Shown here piece by piece: positions 43,264-51,527 of a stretch of DNA of 64,000 bases. The notes beneath the pieces are model-generated. The model ran no database searches. It was not told the DNA's origin and worked only from the letters and a program-made list of their open reading frames with translations. The position numbers and the translations under genes were made by a program. Origin of the DNA: an uncultured Ruminococcus sp. (GTDB lineage Bacteria > Bacillota > Clostridia > Lachnospirales > Lachnospiraceae); NCBI GenBank assembly GCA_946494335.1, contig CAMMBV010000004.1, positions 1 to 64,000 of the forward strand. Reading direction: 5' to 3'. Each line of letters begins with the position of its first letter. Position 1 is the first letter of the stretch.

Positions 43264-44493
43264 ATGGAAAACAATTTACAGGCAAGACAGGCGCGGGTAG
43301 ATGCCGCAGTGGAATTAAGAGAAGGTGATCGGGTGCCTTTTGCCCCCAAGTTTGGTTATGGCGCATATGTCCAGGCAGCCGGAATCAGTATGTATGAAGG
43401 GCTGATGGATCTTAGAAATATGAAACCCGGTGTGGAAAAACTGCTGACGCAGTATGAGATGGATTTATACTGGGGACCGGCTGCTTATCCTTCCAATGTG
43501 CTGGAGGTTTTAGATTCCGTAGCCATTAACTGGCCAAGCCCGGACGGACGTCTGAGCCGCAATTCCGGTTATCAGATCAATGATATTACTTATATGGATA
43601 TTGATGATTATGACGAATTTCTCAAAGATCCTTCTAACTTTTTTATGACGAAGGTTTATCCCCGCCGGCATAAAAAGTTAAAAGGACTGGCAAAGATGAG
43701 TTTTCAGGATGTGGTAGAGTTCGGTCACTACGCATCGATGACTGCTTTCACAGATCCTGAGGTAAGAGAAGCGCTGCTTACTCTTATGAGTGCAGGCGAG
43801 CAGGCGGCGAAATGGGTGGCTGCTCAGGGAGAACTGGCGCAGCTGGCGCTGGAACTGCAGACGCCGCTGGGCTGTACCCTGGGACAGAATGCGCCTTATG
43901 ATATGCTGGCGGACAATCTGCGGGGATATATCAATGTTCCCATGGATTTATTTGAGGTGCCGGATAAGGTGCTGGCATCCATAGATTTCTTTACCGATCT
44001 GGCGCTGAAAAATGTCAGAGGTCTGAAAGAGCAGGGTGTTCGTTATGTCTTCATGCCGCTGCATGGCGGAACGGATATTATGATGAGCAATGAGGATTAT
44101 GAGAAATTCTACTGGCCCTCCCTTTATAGGGTTATGGAGGAGATCATCAATCTTGGCATGATTCCGTATGTGTTCCTGGAAGGACCGTACAATACCCGTC
44201 TGGAAATCCTCAAACAGGTGCCGAAGGGAAAAGTTATTTATATGTTCGAGCAGGTGGATATTGCGAAAGCGAAAAAGATTCTGGGAGATACTGCCTGCAT
44301 CTGCGGAAATCTTCCCTCTGCGGACCTTATCTACGGAAAGAAAGAGGATATCATAGAGAATACCAAACGTATGCTTGATATCTGCGCGCCGGGCGGCGGA
44401 TTTATGATGGATTGTTCTATCGTAGTAGATCATTATGATGAGGAAAAATTCAGTGCCTGGTATGAGACAACTCTGGAATATGGACGTTATTAA
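43264..44493 (+). CDS. URO-D superfamily protein
   Basis: A 409-residue protein of the uroporphyrinogen decarboxylase/methyltransferase superfamily, with PMDLFEVPDKV, FMPLHGGTDIMMS, CICGNLPSADLIYGKKEDI and APGGGFMMDC in family order. At the zinc-site position of MtaA-like enzymes it reads VFLEGPYN in place of the His-x-Cys motif, leaving Glu and the later Cys in CICGN as possible ligands. HemE activity is unlikely because no haem genes are near. The regulator divergent from it is of PucR type. An AAGGAGG site precedes the ATG. Confidence 0.75.
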   Translation: MENNLQARQARVDAAVELREGDRVPFAPKFGYGAYVQAAGISMYEGLMDLRNMKPGVEKLLTQYEMDLYWGPAAYPSNVLEVLDSVAINWPSPDGRLSRNSGYQINDITYMDIDDYDEFLKDPSNFFMTKVYPRRHKKLKGLAKMSFQDVVEFGHYASMTAFTDPEVREALLTLMSAGEQAAKWVAAQGELAQLALELQTPLGCTLGQNAPYDMLADNLRGYINVPMDLFEVPDKVLASIDFFTDLALKNVRGLKEQGVRYVFMPLHGGTDIMMSNEDYEKFYWPSLYRVMEEIINLGMIPYVFLEGPYNTRLEILKQVPKGKVIYMFEQVDIAKAKKILGDTACICGNLPSADLIYGKKEDIIENTKRMLDICAPGGGFMMDCSIVVDHYDEEKFSAWYETTLEYGRY

Positions 44494-44509
44494 GCGTAAA
44501 AATTCAGTG

Positions 44510-44538
44510 TTGACACAAAACGGTAAGTAGTATATAAT
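44510..44538 (+). promoter_or_regulatory. Consensus promoter of the urease leader
   Basis: TTGACA (44510-44515), 17 bp, TATAAT (44533-44538): an exact consensus, 17 bp after the preceding stop codon. The predicted start of transcription is near 44545, only about 5 nt before a terminator hairpin. Confidence 0.85.
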
Positions 44539-44549
44539 ACCAACGAACG

Positions 44550-44590
44550 AAGGCAAAGGTGCCGAAAATGACACCTTTGCCTTCTTTTTT
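44550..44590 (+). terminator. Terminator hairpin in the urease leader
   Basis: A 12-bp perfect stem (44550-44561 with 44572-44583), a 10-nt loop and six T residues. It lies directly after the promoter and before ureA, so transcription would stop after about 45 nt unless antitermination occurs. Confidence 0.85.
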
Positions 44591-44600
44591 GGTGCGATAC

Positions 44601-44647
44601 GCCCTGCAAGTGGCTGCCGTGCCTGCACGAGCAGACATTTGCAGGGC
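44601..44647 (+). promoter_or_regulatory. Second stem-loop in the urease leader
   Basis: A long hairpin: 9-bp base stem (44601-44609 with 44639-44647), an internal loop, then CTGC/GCAG and CGTG/CACG closed by a CCTG loop with one bulged A. There is no T tract, so it is not a terminator. It may be a regulatory or stabilising element of the ure mRNA. Confidence 0.6.
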
Positions 44648-44691
44648 AGCGGACAACGCAACAGGTAAAAAGAACAACAGGAGGAGTGAAC

Positions 44692-44994
44692 ATGAGATTA
44701 AATCCAAAAGAACAGGAGAAGCTTTTGCTCCATATGGCCGGAAATCTGGCGAAGGAACGAAAGGAGCGGGGGCTGAAGCTGAATTATGTGGAAGCGGTGG
44801 CATATATCAGTTCTGAACTGCTGGAAATGGCCAGAGATGGAAAAGAAGTAGTGGAACTGATGCAGCTTGGAACAAAGCTTTTGAAAAAGGATGATGTGAT
44901 GGATGGAGTGGCTGACATGGTACATGAGGTTCAGGTGGAAGCTACCTTTCCTGATGGAACAAAACTGGTAACGGTTCACAATCCGATTCAGTAA
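44692..44994 (+). CDS. ureA: Urease gamma subunit
   Basis: A 100-residue subunit, the standard length, with family segments [24 protein letters not shown] and [20 protein letters not shown]. It joins the beta and alpha subunits in the nickel urease that splits urea to ammonia and carbamate. ATG 44692 follows CAGGAGGAG; a GTG two codons upstream is too close to that site. Confidence 0.97.
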   Translation: MRLNPKEQEKLLLHMAGNLAKERKERGLKLNYVEAVAYISSELLEMARDGKEVVELMQLGTKLLKKDDVMDGVADMVHEVQVEATFPDGTKLVTVHNPIQ

Positions 44995-45009
44995 AGGAGG
45001 TTCTGACAG

Positions 45010-45372
45010 ATGAAAATTGGAGAAATTATTCCGGCGGACAGGGAGATTACAATAAATGCAGGTAAAAAAACAGTTGTGCTTACCGTGGCAAATAAGGGAG
45101 ACCGTCCGGTGCAGGCAGGCTCACATTTTCACTTTTTTGAGGTGAACAAATGCCTGGAATTTGATCGGGAAAAGGCATATGGCTATCATCTTGATATTCC
45201 CTCCGGGACTTCAGTAAGATTTGAGCCCGGTGAAGAAAAGGAAGTACAGCTTGTGGAAATGGGCGGAACGAAAAGAGTGTTTGGTTTTCAGGATCTGACC
45301 TGCGCACAGGTATCGGAGGCCACAAAACAGGAAGCTGTGGACAGAGCGAAACAAAGAGGATTTATAAAATAG
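45010..45372 (+). CDS. ureB: Urease beta subunit
   Basis: A 120-residue subunit with [18 protein letters not shown] and [19 protein letters not shown], both typical of the family. It starts 15 bp after ureA with AAAGGAGG upstream. Confidence 0.97.
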   Translation: MKIGEIIPADREITINAGKKTVVLTVANKGDRPVQAGSHFHFFEVNKCLEFDREKAYGYHLDIPSGTSVRFEPGEEKEVQLVEMGGTKRVFGFQDLTCAQVSEATKQEAVDRAKQRGFIK

Positions 45373-45387
45373 CAGGAGGACAAAAGG

Positions 45388-47109
45388 ATGAGCGTAAAAC
45401 TTTCCGGGGAAAAATATGCGATGATGTATGGACCCACAACGGGAGACAAGGTGCGCCTGGCGGATACGGATCTTGTAATAGAAGTGGAAAAAGATTATAC
45501 CACCTATGGAGATGAAATAAAATTTGGAGGAGGAAAGACCATCCGGGACGGCATGGGGCAGTCAGTGAAAACCTGTAACAGTGACGGCGATCTGGATCTG
45601 GTTATCACCAATGCACTGATTCTGGATTATACCGGTATTGTAAAAGCGGATATTGGAATTAAAGACGGAAAAATCAAAGGAATCGGGAAGGCGGGCAATC
45701 CGGCCATCATGGATGGAGTGACGCCCGGCATGACGGTGGGAGCTTCCACAGAGGCGCTGGCCGGTGAGGGAATGATCGTAACGGCAGGCGGTATCGATAC
45801 ACATATCCATTTCATCTGCCCCCAGCAGATCGACTGTGCCCTGTACTCCGGCGTCACCACCATGATTGGAGGAGGTACAGGACCGGCAGACGGAACCAAT
45901 GCCACAACCTGTACGCCGGGGCCGTGGAACATGGAAATGATGTTGAAGGCAGCGGAAGAATATCCCATGAATCTGGGCTTTCTGGGAAAGGGCAACTGTT
46001 CGGATGAACGTCCTCTTATAGAGCAGGTAAAAGCCGGAGCCATGGGGCTTAAGATTCATGAAGACTGGGGCTCCACACCGGCAGTTATCAATCATTGCCT
46101 GAATGTGGCGGATGAATACGATGTGCAGGTTGCCATTCATACGGATACGTTAAATGAAGGAGGCTGTGTGGAAGATACGCTGGATGCCATAGCAGGAAGA
46201 ACCATTCACACCTACCATACAGAGGGAGCCGGCGGCGGCCACGCACCGGATATTATCAAGGCGGCGGCTGCGCCCAACGTACTTCCTTCCTCCACCAATC
46301 CTACCATGCCTTTTACAGTAAATACGCTGGATGAACATCTGGATATGCTGATGGTATGTCATCATCTGGATAAAAAGATTCCCGAAGATGTGGCTTTTGC
46401 CGATTCAAGAATCCGTCCGGAAACCATTGCGGCGGAGGATGTGCTGCACGACATGGGCGTGTTCAGCATGATGAGTTCCGATTCTCAGGCCATGGGACGT
46501 ATCGGAGAAGTTATCACCCGTACATGGCAGACGGCCAGCAAGATGAAAGAGGAAAGAGGCCCTCTTCCCGAGGACGAAGGAAAGGGAAATGACAACTTCA
46601 GAGCGAAACGTTATATTGCCAAATATACCATCAACCCGGCCATCACCCATGGTATTTCCAAATATGTGGGCTCTGTGGAAGAAGGAAAGATGGCTGATCT
46701 GGTGCTGTGGAATCCGGCCTTTTTTGGGGCGAAACCGGATATGGTGATAAAGGGCGGTATGATTGTGGCTTCCAAGATGGGAGACGCCAACGCTTCCATT
46801 CCCACCACGCAGCCCGTTTTTTATCAGCCCATGTTTGCGGCTCACGGAAAGGCCAGATATGACGCCTGCCTGACTTTTGTCTCAAAAGCGGCCATGGAAG
46901 AAGATGTGAAGGAAAAATATCATCTGGAAAAACAGGTGGTGCCGGTGGAAAACTGTAGAAATATCGGTAAAAAGGATATGAAGCTTAATAGTGCGGCTCC
47001 GGTGATTACCGTGGATCCGGAAACCTACGAGGTTACTGCCGATGGGGTAAGCCTTACATCAAAACCGGCGAAAAAACTGCCCCTGACACAGATGTACAGC
47101 CTGTTCTAG
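45388..47109 (+). CDS. ureC: Urease alpha subunit
   Basis: A 573-residue catalytic subunit. The two nickel ions are bound by His139, His141, the carbamylated Lys222 (GLKIHEDWG), His251, His277 and Asp365 (SSDSQAMG). The mobile flap has Cys324 and catalytic His325 in MVCHHLD. All active-site residues are intact, so the enzyme should work once nickel is inserted by UreDEFG, encoded downstream. Confidence 0.98.
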   Translation: MSVKLSGEKYAMMYGPTTGDKVRLADTDLVIEVEKDYTTYGDEIKFGGGKTIRDGMGQSVKTCNSDGDLDLVITNALILDYTGIVKADIGIKDGKIKGIGKAGNPAIMDGVTPGMTVGASTEALAGEGMIVTAGGIDTHIHFICPQQIDCALYSGVTTMIGGGTGPADGTNATTCTPGPWNMEMMLKAAEEYPMNLGFLGKGNCSDERPLIEQVKAGAMGLKIHEDWGSTPAVINHCLNVADEYDVQVAIHTDTLNEGGCVEDTLDAIAGRTIHTYHTEGAGGGHAPDIIKAAAAPNVLPSSTNPTMPFTVNTLDEHLDMLMVCHHLDKKIPEDVAFADSRIRPETIAAEDVLHDMGVFSMMSSDSQAMGRIGEVITRTWQTASKMKEERGPLPEDEGKGNDNFRAKRYIAKYTINPAITHGISKYVGSVEEGKMADLVLWNPAFFGAKPDMVIKGGMIVASKMGDANASIPTTQPVFYQPMFAAHGKARYDACLTFVSKAAMEEDVKEKYHLEKQVVPVENCRNIGKKDMKLNSAAPVITVDPETYEVTADGVSLTSKPAKKLPLTQMYSLF

Positions 47110-47131
47110 GCTTGGAAAGGGGAAGAAAACG

Positions 47132-47638
47132 ATGTTAGGAGTATGTTTGTTGTTTGTTGGGATTGTGCTGATCAATAATGGTATCTGCAATCTCTGTAAT
47201 GTAGATGGAAAATCAGCAGCGGTGATGAATATTTTTACCGGCGGATTATCCTTATTTATCAACTTTGTGAATCTGGCACAGGGGAATTATTATGCAGCGG
47301 GAACCGGACTTTTGTTTGGTTTTACCTATCTGTTTGTGGCCATCAACAGCATTTTCAAATTGAGCGGAAAACCCTTTGCCTGGTTTTCCACCTTTGTGGC
47401 CGTCAATGCGTTCGTATTCGGAACGCTGGAAGGATTTACAGGGATTCAGGCCCTTGGCATTGAGCCTGATATCCGCTGGGCAGGGATCTGGTATCTGTGG
47501 GGAATTCTGTGGGGAACCTCTTTTGTGGAAGAGATCCTGGGAAAGAAACTGGGAAAATTTACTCCCTGTCTGCAGGTGTTTGAAGGTATTATTACTGCCT
47601 GGATTCCAGGGCTGCTGCTGATGATCGGTTTATGGTAG
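47132..47638 (+). CDS. ureI: Urea channel, UreI/AmiS family
   Basis: A 168-residue membrane protein with six hydrophobic helices and the family segments LFVGIVLINNG, GLLFGFTYLFVAIN and WGILWGTSFVEE. Family members form hexameric channels for urea or short amides. It lies between ureC and ureE. In Helicobacter the homologue is gated by acid through periplasmic histidines; this protein has almost no outside His, so acid gating is doubtful. Confidence 0.9.
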   Translation: MLGVCLLFVGIVLINNGICNLCNVDGKSAAVMNIFTGGLSLFINFVNLAQGNYYAAGTGLLFGFTYLFVAINSIFKLSGKPFAWFSTFVAVNAFVFGTLEGFTGIQALGIEPDIRWAGIWYLWGILWGTSFVEEILGKKLGKFTPCLQVFEGIITAWIPGLLLMIGLW

Positions 47639-47656
47639 AAATGAAGGAGAACCGGG

Positions 47657-48136
47657 ATGCTTTGTGAGAAAATTTTAGGACGGACAGATCAGATGGATAT
47701 GGCCGGATACCAACTGGACTATGTGAGCATTGAATGGTATGAGGCCTTTAAGAAAATACATAAAAAGGTGACGGACAGAGGCGAAGAAGTGGGAATCCGG
47801 ATGGATGATTCTGTGCTGACCCGGGGGCTTTATGAAGGAGATATCCTGTATATGGATGAAAACCGCGCACTGGTGGTGCACACGCCAAAATGCCTGGTGA
47901 TTCGGGTGAAAGTGGACAAGGCACACCCCCACATGACAGCAAAGGTCTGCTATGAGATAGGAAACCGCCATGCGCCGCTTTTCTACGGCGATGAGGAAGG
48001 AACCTTTATCACACCCTTTAATGAACCTATGTACCAGATGCTGGAGAAGCTTCATGGCGTGACAGTGACAAAAGAGATACGGCGGCTGAATTTTGATCAG
48101 CGCATTTCAGCGGCAGTTCATAATCATCATCACTGA
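47657..48136 (+). CDS. ureE: Urease accessory protein UreE, nickel chaperone
   Basis: A 159-residue metallochaperone. A beta-rich N-terminal domain is followed by the nickel-binding C-terminal domain with KAHPHMTAKVCYEIGNRH, and the chain ends in HNHHH, a short His tail for extra metal. UreE brings nickel to the UreDFG complex on the apo-enzyme. Confidence 0.93.
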   Translation: MLCEKILGRTDQMDMAGYQLDYVSIEWYEAFKKIHKKVTDRGEEVGIRMDDSVLTRGLYEGDILYMDENRALVVHTPKCLVIRVKVDKAHPHMTAKVCYEIGNRHAPLFYGDEEGTFITPFNEPMYQMLEKLHGVTVTKEIRRLNFDQRISAAVHNHHH

Positions 48137-48148
48137 GAGGAGTCGTCC

Positions 48149-48841
48149 ATGGACAGTAAAATAAACAAATATCTTCTGCTGCAGGTAAACGACGCTTTAT
48201 TTCCCATCGGAGGATACTCTCATTCTTACGGTCTGGAAACATATATCCAGAAAGACATTGTGAAAAATGAGGCGGACGCCGGCACATATATTAAAAACAA
48301 GATCCGGTATAATCTGGCGTCCTCTGAACTGCTGGCCGCCAGACTGTGTTATGAGGCGGCGCAGCAGGAAGACATGAAGAAACTTATGGAGCTGGAGGAG
48401 ACATACTTTGTCTCCCTGGCTCCAAGAGAGATTAAAGAGGCGGCGAAAAAGCTGGGGTCCCGTTTTGTGAAAACTGTGAGCAGGCTGGAAATTTCATATG
48501 TAAATTCTGTATTTGAAGAATACTGTGCTGCCGGAGAAGGAAGCCATGCCCATGCCTGCGCTTACGGCTGTTTCTGCGCATCGGCGGGAATTGGAAAGAA
48601 AGAAATGCTGGAGAACTTTTTATACAGTCAGACTTCCGCCATGGTGACCAACTGTGTGAAATCTATACCGCTTTCTCAGACCAGCGGGCAGAAAATTCTT
48701 ACGGATATTTTCGGAATTTTCGGCCAGGTGTTGGATCAGGTGGAAGAATGGGGAGAGGAAATGCTCTGCGCAGGAGCGCCTGGATTTGATATCCGCTCCA
48801 TGGAACACGAAAGACTGTATTCCAGAATATATATGTCATGA
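48149..48841 (+). CDS. ureF: Urease accessory protein UreF
   Basis: A 230-residue all-helical protein with the UreF opening LLQVNDALFPIGGYSHSYGLE (written here at 20 residues plus one) and GSHAHACAYGCFCASAGIG in the middle. It joins UreD and UreG into the activation complex and regulates the UreG GTPase. Confidence 0.93.
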   Translation: MDSKINKYLLLQVNDALFPIGGYSHSYGLETYIQKDIVKNEADAGTYIKNKIRYNLASSELLAARLCYEAAQQEDMKKLMELEETYFVSLAPREIKEAAKKLGSRFVKTVSRLEISYVNSVFEEYCAAGEGSHAHACAYGCFCASAGIGKKEMLENFLYSQTSAMVTNCVKSIPLSQTSGQKILTDIFGIFGQVLDQVEEWGEEMLCAGAPGFDIRSMEHERLYSRIYMS

Positions 48842-48881
48842 TGCTGACTGTAAATAATATACCTGTAGGGAGGAACGAAAT

Positions 48882-49490
48882 ATGTCTTTTGTAAAAATAG
48901 GCGTGGCCGGGCCGGTAGGTTCCGGAAAGACGGCGCTGATTGAAGCGCTATCCAGAAAAATGGCAGGAGATTACAGCATTGCTGTAATTACCAACGATAT
49001 CTATACGAAAGAGGATGCGCAGTTTCTGACGAAGAACAGTGTTCTGGAGCAGGAGCGGATCATCGGTGTGGAGACGGGCGGATGCCCCCACACGGCAATC
49101 CGCGAGGATGCTTCCATGAACCTGGAGGCCGTAGATGAGATGGCAGGACGTTTCCCTGATCTGGAAATTCTGTTTATTGAAAGCGGCGGTGACAATCTGT
49201 CGGCCACCTTCAGTCCGGAACTGGTAGACGCCACCATTTTTGTTATCGATGTGGCGGAGGGTGACAAAATACCAAGAAAAGGTGGGCCGGGCATTACACG
49301 GTCTGATCTTCTGGTGATCAATAAGATCGATCTGGCGCCTTATGTAGGGGCAAGTCTGGAAGTGATGGACAGGGATTCCAGAAAAATGCGGGGAGACAAG
49401 CCCTTTTTGTTCACCAATATCCGTGAAAAGTCGGGTGTGGACCAGGTGGTTTCCTGGATAAAAGAAAATGTACTGCTGGAAGGAATGTAA
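48882..49490 (+). CDS. ureG: Urease accessory GTPase UreG
   Basis: A 202-residue GTPase. The P loop [12 protein letters not shown] is near the N-terminus, [15 protein letters not shown] holds the Cys-Pro-His metal site, [15 protein letters not shown] follows, and [11 protein letters not shown] is the base-specificity motif. GTP hydrolysis drives nickel insertion into UreC. Confidence 0.97.
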   Translation: MSFVKIGVAGPVGSGKTALIEALSRKMAGDYSIAVITNDIYTKEDAQFLTKNSVLEQERIIGVETGGCPHTAIREDASMNLEAVDEMAGRFPDLEILFIESGGDNLSATFSPELVDATIFVIDVAEGDKIPRKGGPGITRSDLLVINKIDLAPYVGASLEVMDRDSRKMRGDKPFLFTNIREKSGVDQVVSWIKENVLLEGM

Positions 49491-49492
49491 AG

Positions 49493-50281
49493 ATGAAGAA
49501 TCAGTTTGGCAGGGTATCGGAATTGAATATCACCTCAGAAGAAGCGGAAGGAAAAACCAGGCTTGCGGATCTGTTTTTTACGGCTCCTTTTAAAGTCATG
49601 CAGCCGTTTCCCAACGGTGAGGGACTGCAGGTAATGATGCTTTCGGCCTCCGCCGGAGTGATGGCCGGGGATGTGCAGAAATTTTCGTTTAAAATCGGAG
49701 AGAAAAGCTGTCTGGAATTTGTATCCCAGTCCTTTGAGAAGATACATAAAATGGACGAAGGATGGGCTCAGAGAGAAATCGACGTTATGGTGGAAAAAGA
49801 CGCTCTGTTTGATTTTTATCCTCAGCCCACTATTCCTTTTGCCGGGTCTGCTTATAAAAGCAAAATGGAAGTGAATCTTCAGGATGAGACCTCCCGCTTC
49901 GGCCTGTATGAAATTTTGTCCTGCGGCAGAAGCGCTTCCGGGGAAAGGTTCCAGTATCGATTTTATCATTCGCTGATCCGGATTCGCCGGGAGGGAAAAC
50001 TGATTTACCGCGACAATACCCGCTATGATCCAAAGGAGACGAAGATGGAGGGGCTGGGAATGTATGAGTCTTATACTCATCTGGCTAACCTGTTTCTCAC
50101 CGGCAGCAGGGTACCGGAGGATGAGACCGAAGAAAAGGTACGGGACGTGATTGAGATGACCCCGGATGTAGAAGGTGCTCTGACGCGGCTGGAGTCCGGT
50201 GACGTTGTCATCCGCATCCTGGGAAGACGCGCCCAGACGCTTCAGAATCTTACAGAAAAAATAAAAAAAATCGCTGTCTGA
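49493..50281 (+). CDS. ureD: Urease accessory protein UreD (UreH)
   Basis: A 262-residue beta-rich protein of the UreD family, with VMMLSASAGVMAGDVQKF, FYPQPTIPFAGSAYKS and the family block ILSCGRSASGERFQYRFY. It binds the urease core and forms a nickel tunnel with UreF. It begins 2 bp after ureG and ends the operon in a terminator that includes its last codons. Confidence 0.93.
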   Translation: MKNQFGRVSELNITSEEAEGKTRLADLFFTAPFKVMQPFPNGEGLQVMMLSASAGVMAGDVQKFSFKIGEKSCLEFVSQSFEKIHKMDEGWAQREIDVMVEKDALFDFYPQPTIPFAGSAYKSKMEVNLQDETSRFGLYEILSCGRSASGERFQYRFYHSLIRIRREGKLIYRDNTRYDPKETKMEGLGMYESYTHLANLFLTGSRVPEDETEEKVRDVIEMTPDVEGALTRLESGDVVIRILGRRAQTLQNLTEKIKKIAV

Positions 50282-50312
50282 AAGGGCCTGGCCTTTCGGG
50301 CAGCGATTTTTT
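50268..50312. terminator. Bidirectional terminator after ureD
   Basis: An 18-bp stem with one or two wobble pairs (50268-50285 with 50292-50309) followed by T residues. It overlaps the ureD stop and also suits the convergent LacI-type gene. Confidence 0.85.
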
Positions 50313-50317
50313 ACGCC

Positions 50318-51361
50318 CTATTCTTCATGAAACAGATCAATATTTTCTTTCAAAGCCACATGAATCGGGGTTTTGATATGTGAGGTTTCCGGCGCTTTAT
50401 TAAGATACAGATATTCATAGGCGGTCTGGATGACCAGCTCACCGATCCGTTTCGGGGCCAGACCCAGCGTGAAATCTATTTTGTTCTGCCGTATCAGCTG
50501 GACGACGGCAGGGGAGAAGGTGAGGGAGATAATTTTAAGGTCCCCCAGCTTCCCGGCATCTGCAATTGCCTGAATCATATCTTCATTGCAGCTGATGGCA
50601 TTCCAGATTCCTTTCAGATCTGTGTATTCCCGCAATACTTCCCGGACTTTGGCATAAGTGATGGAATGCTGTCCCAGGGTTTCCAGCTTTTTTACCACCT
50701 TTATCCCGGGAAATTCCTCCGATAAAAGAGACAGAAATCCTTCGAACCGCCCGGCGGTAGAGTTTGTGTTGAGAGAGGAGCCGATAATGGCAATCTGCCC
50801 CTCACCGTCCAGCAGTTTGGCCATAAGAGAAGCACAAATCCTGCCCGTAAGTTTCAGGTCTTCACCGATAAAGCAAAAACGGTCTGTTTCCGGAAGATCG
50901 GAATCGAAAGTCAAAACAGGGATTCCTTTTTTTATCAGCCGGCTGATGGATGCGCTCACCCCGGGATAATTGACGCCGCGCAGGGCGAGAAGGTCGACGG
51001 CTTCCCCTTCCAGGTAAGACAGCGTGGACAGGAGAGAGTCCGGATCCACAGAATCGTAATAATAATAGTCTGCAGTCATACCGCTGCCCTGGTACAGCTT
51101 CATCTGCTCGTCCATTCCGGTTTTCAGATCCTGGAAATAGTAATCATAGGATGGAGCGAGGGTTACGACCGCCATTTTTTTCGGAAGGGGCGCTGCTGTG
51201 CAGGACGGCGCCCTGGTTGTCTGGTAATTGTACTCTGTCAGTATTTTCTGTATATGTTCCCTGGTAGCAGGCCGCACGCCGGGACGGTTGTGGACTACTT
51301 TATCTACGGTTGCCCGGGTGACGCCGGCGATGTCGGCGATTTGCTGCATGGTAATTTTCAT
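50318..51361 (-). CDS. LacI-family regulator
   Basis: A 347-residue regulator with headpiece MQQIADIAGVTRATVDKVVHN (21 residues in the protein; key part TRATVDKVVHN) and a sugar-binding domain. It is divergent from the URO-D gene at 51528, across 166 bp that hold repeated ATGTAWAA half-sites. It is probably an autoregulated repressor of that gene. AAGGAG precedes the ATG. Confidence 0.88.
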   Translation of the reverse strand: MKITMQQIADIAGVTRATVDKVVHNRPGVRPATREHIQKILTEYNYQTTRAPSCTAAPLPKKMAVVTLAPSYDYYFQDLKTGMDEQMKLYQGSGMTADYYYYDSVDPDSLLSTLSYLEGEAVDLLALRGVNYPGVSASISRLIKKGIPVLTFDSDLPETDRFCFIGEDLKLTGRICASLMAKLLDGEGQIAIIGSSLNTNSTAGRFEGFLSLLSEEFPGIKVVKKLETLGQHSITYAKVREVLREYTDLKGIWNAISCNEDMIQAIADAGKLGDLKIISLTFSPAVVQLIRQNKIDFTLGLAPKRIGELVIQTAYEYLYLNKAPETSHIKTPIHVALKENIDLFHEE

Positions 51362-51382
51362 GGGAAATCTCCTTGCTTTGTT

Positions 51383-51513
51383 TTTTACATCATAGTATAA
51401 AATGTAAAATCAATCAAGATATTTTAGAAAATATATTGACAAATGTATAAAAGTCCCTTATATTATCATGTATAAAAAGGAATATAAATTATACATAATA
51501 TAAAAATGTAAAA
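51383..51513. promoter_or_regulatory. Cluster of ATGTAWAA operator half-sites
   Basis: TTTTACAT (51383-51390) and ATGTAAAA (51402-51409) form an inverted pair. ATGTATAA recurs at 51443-51450 and 51468-51475, TTATACAT at 51489-51496 and ATGTAAAA at 51506-51513. Some of these flank or lie in the promoter at 51436-51464. They are likely binding sites of the adjacent LacI-type regulator. Confidence 0.55.
51436..51464 (+). promoter_or_regulatory. Promoter of the URO-D gene at 51528
   Basis: TTGACA (51436-51441), 17 bp, TATATT (51459-51464), about 60 bp before the start codon, with operator-like repeats around it. Confidence 0.75.
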
Positions 51514-51527
51514 AAGGAGGACGAAAA

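Noticed and set aside
44550..44647. A nickel/cobalt riboswitch in the urease leader
   Set aside because: The known NiCo riboswitch is a four-way junction of about 100 nt ending in its terminator. Here a simple terminator comes first and a single long hairpin follows, so the layout does not fit.
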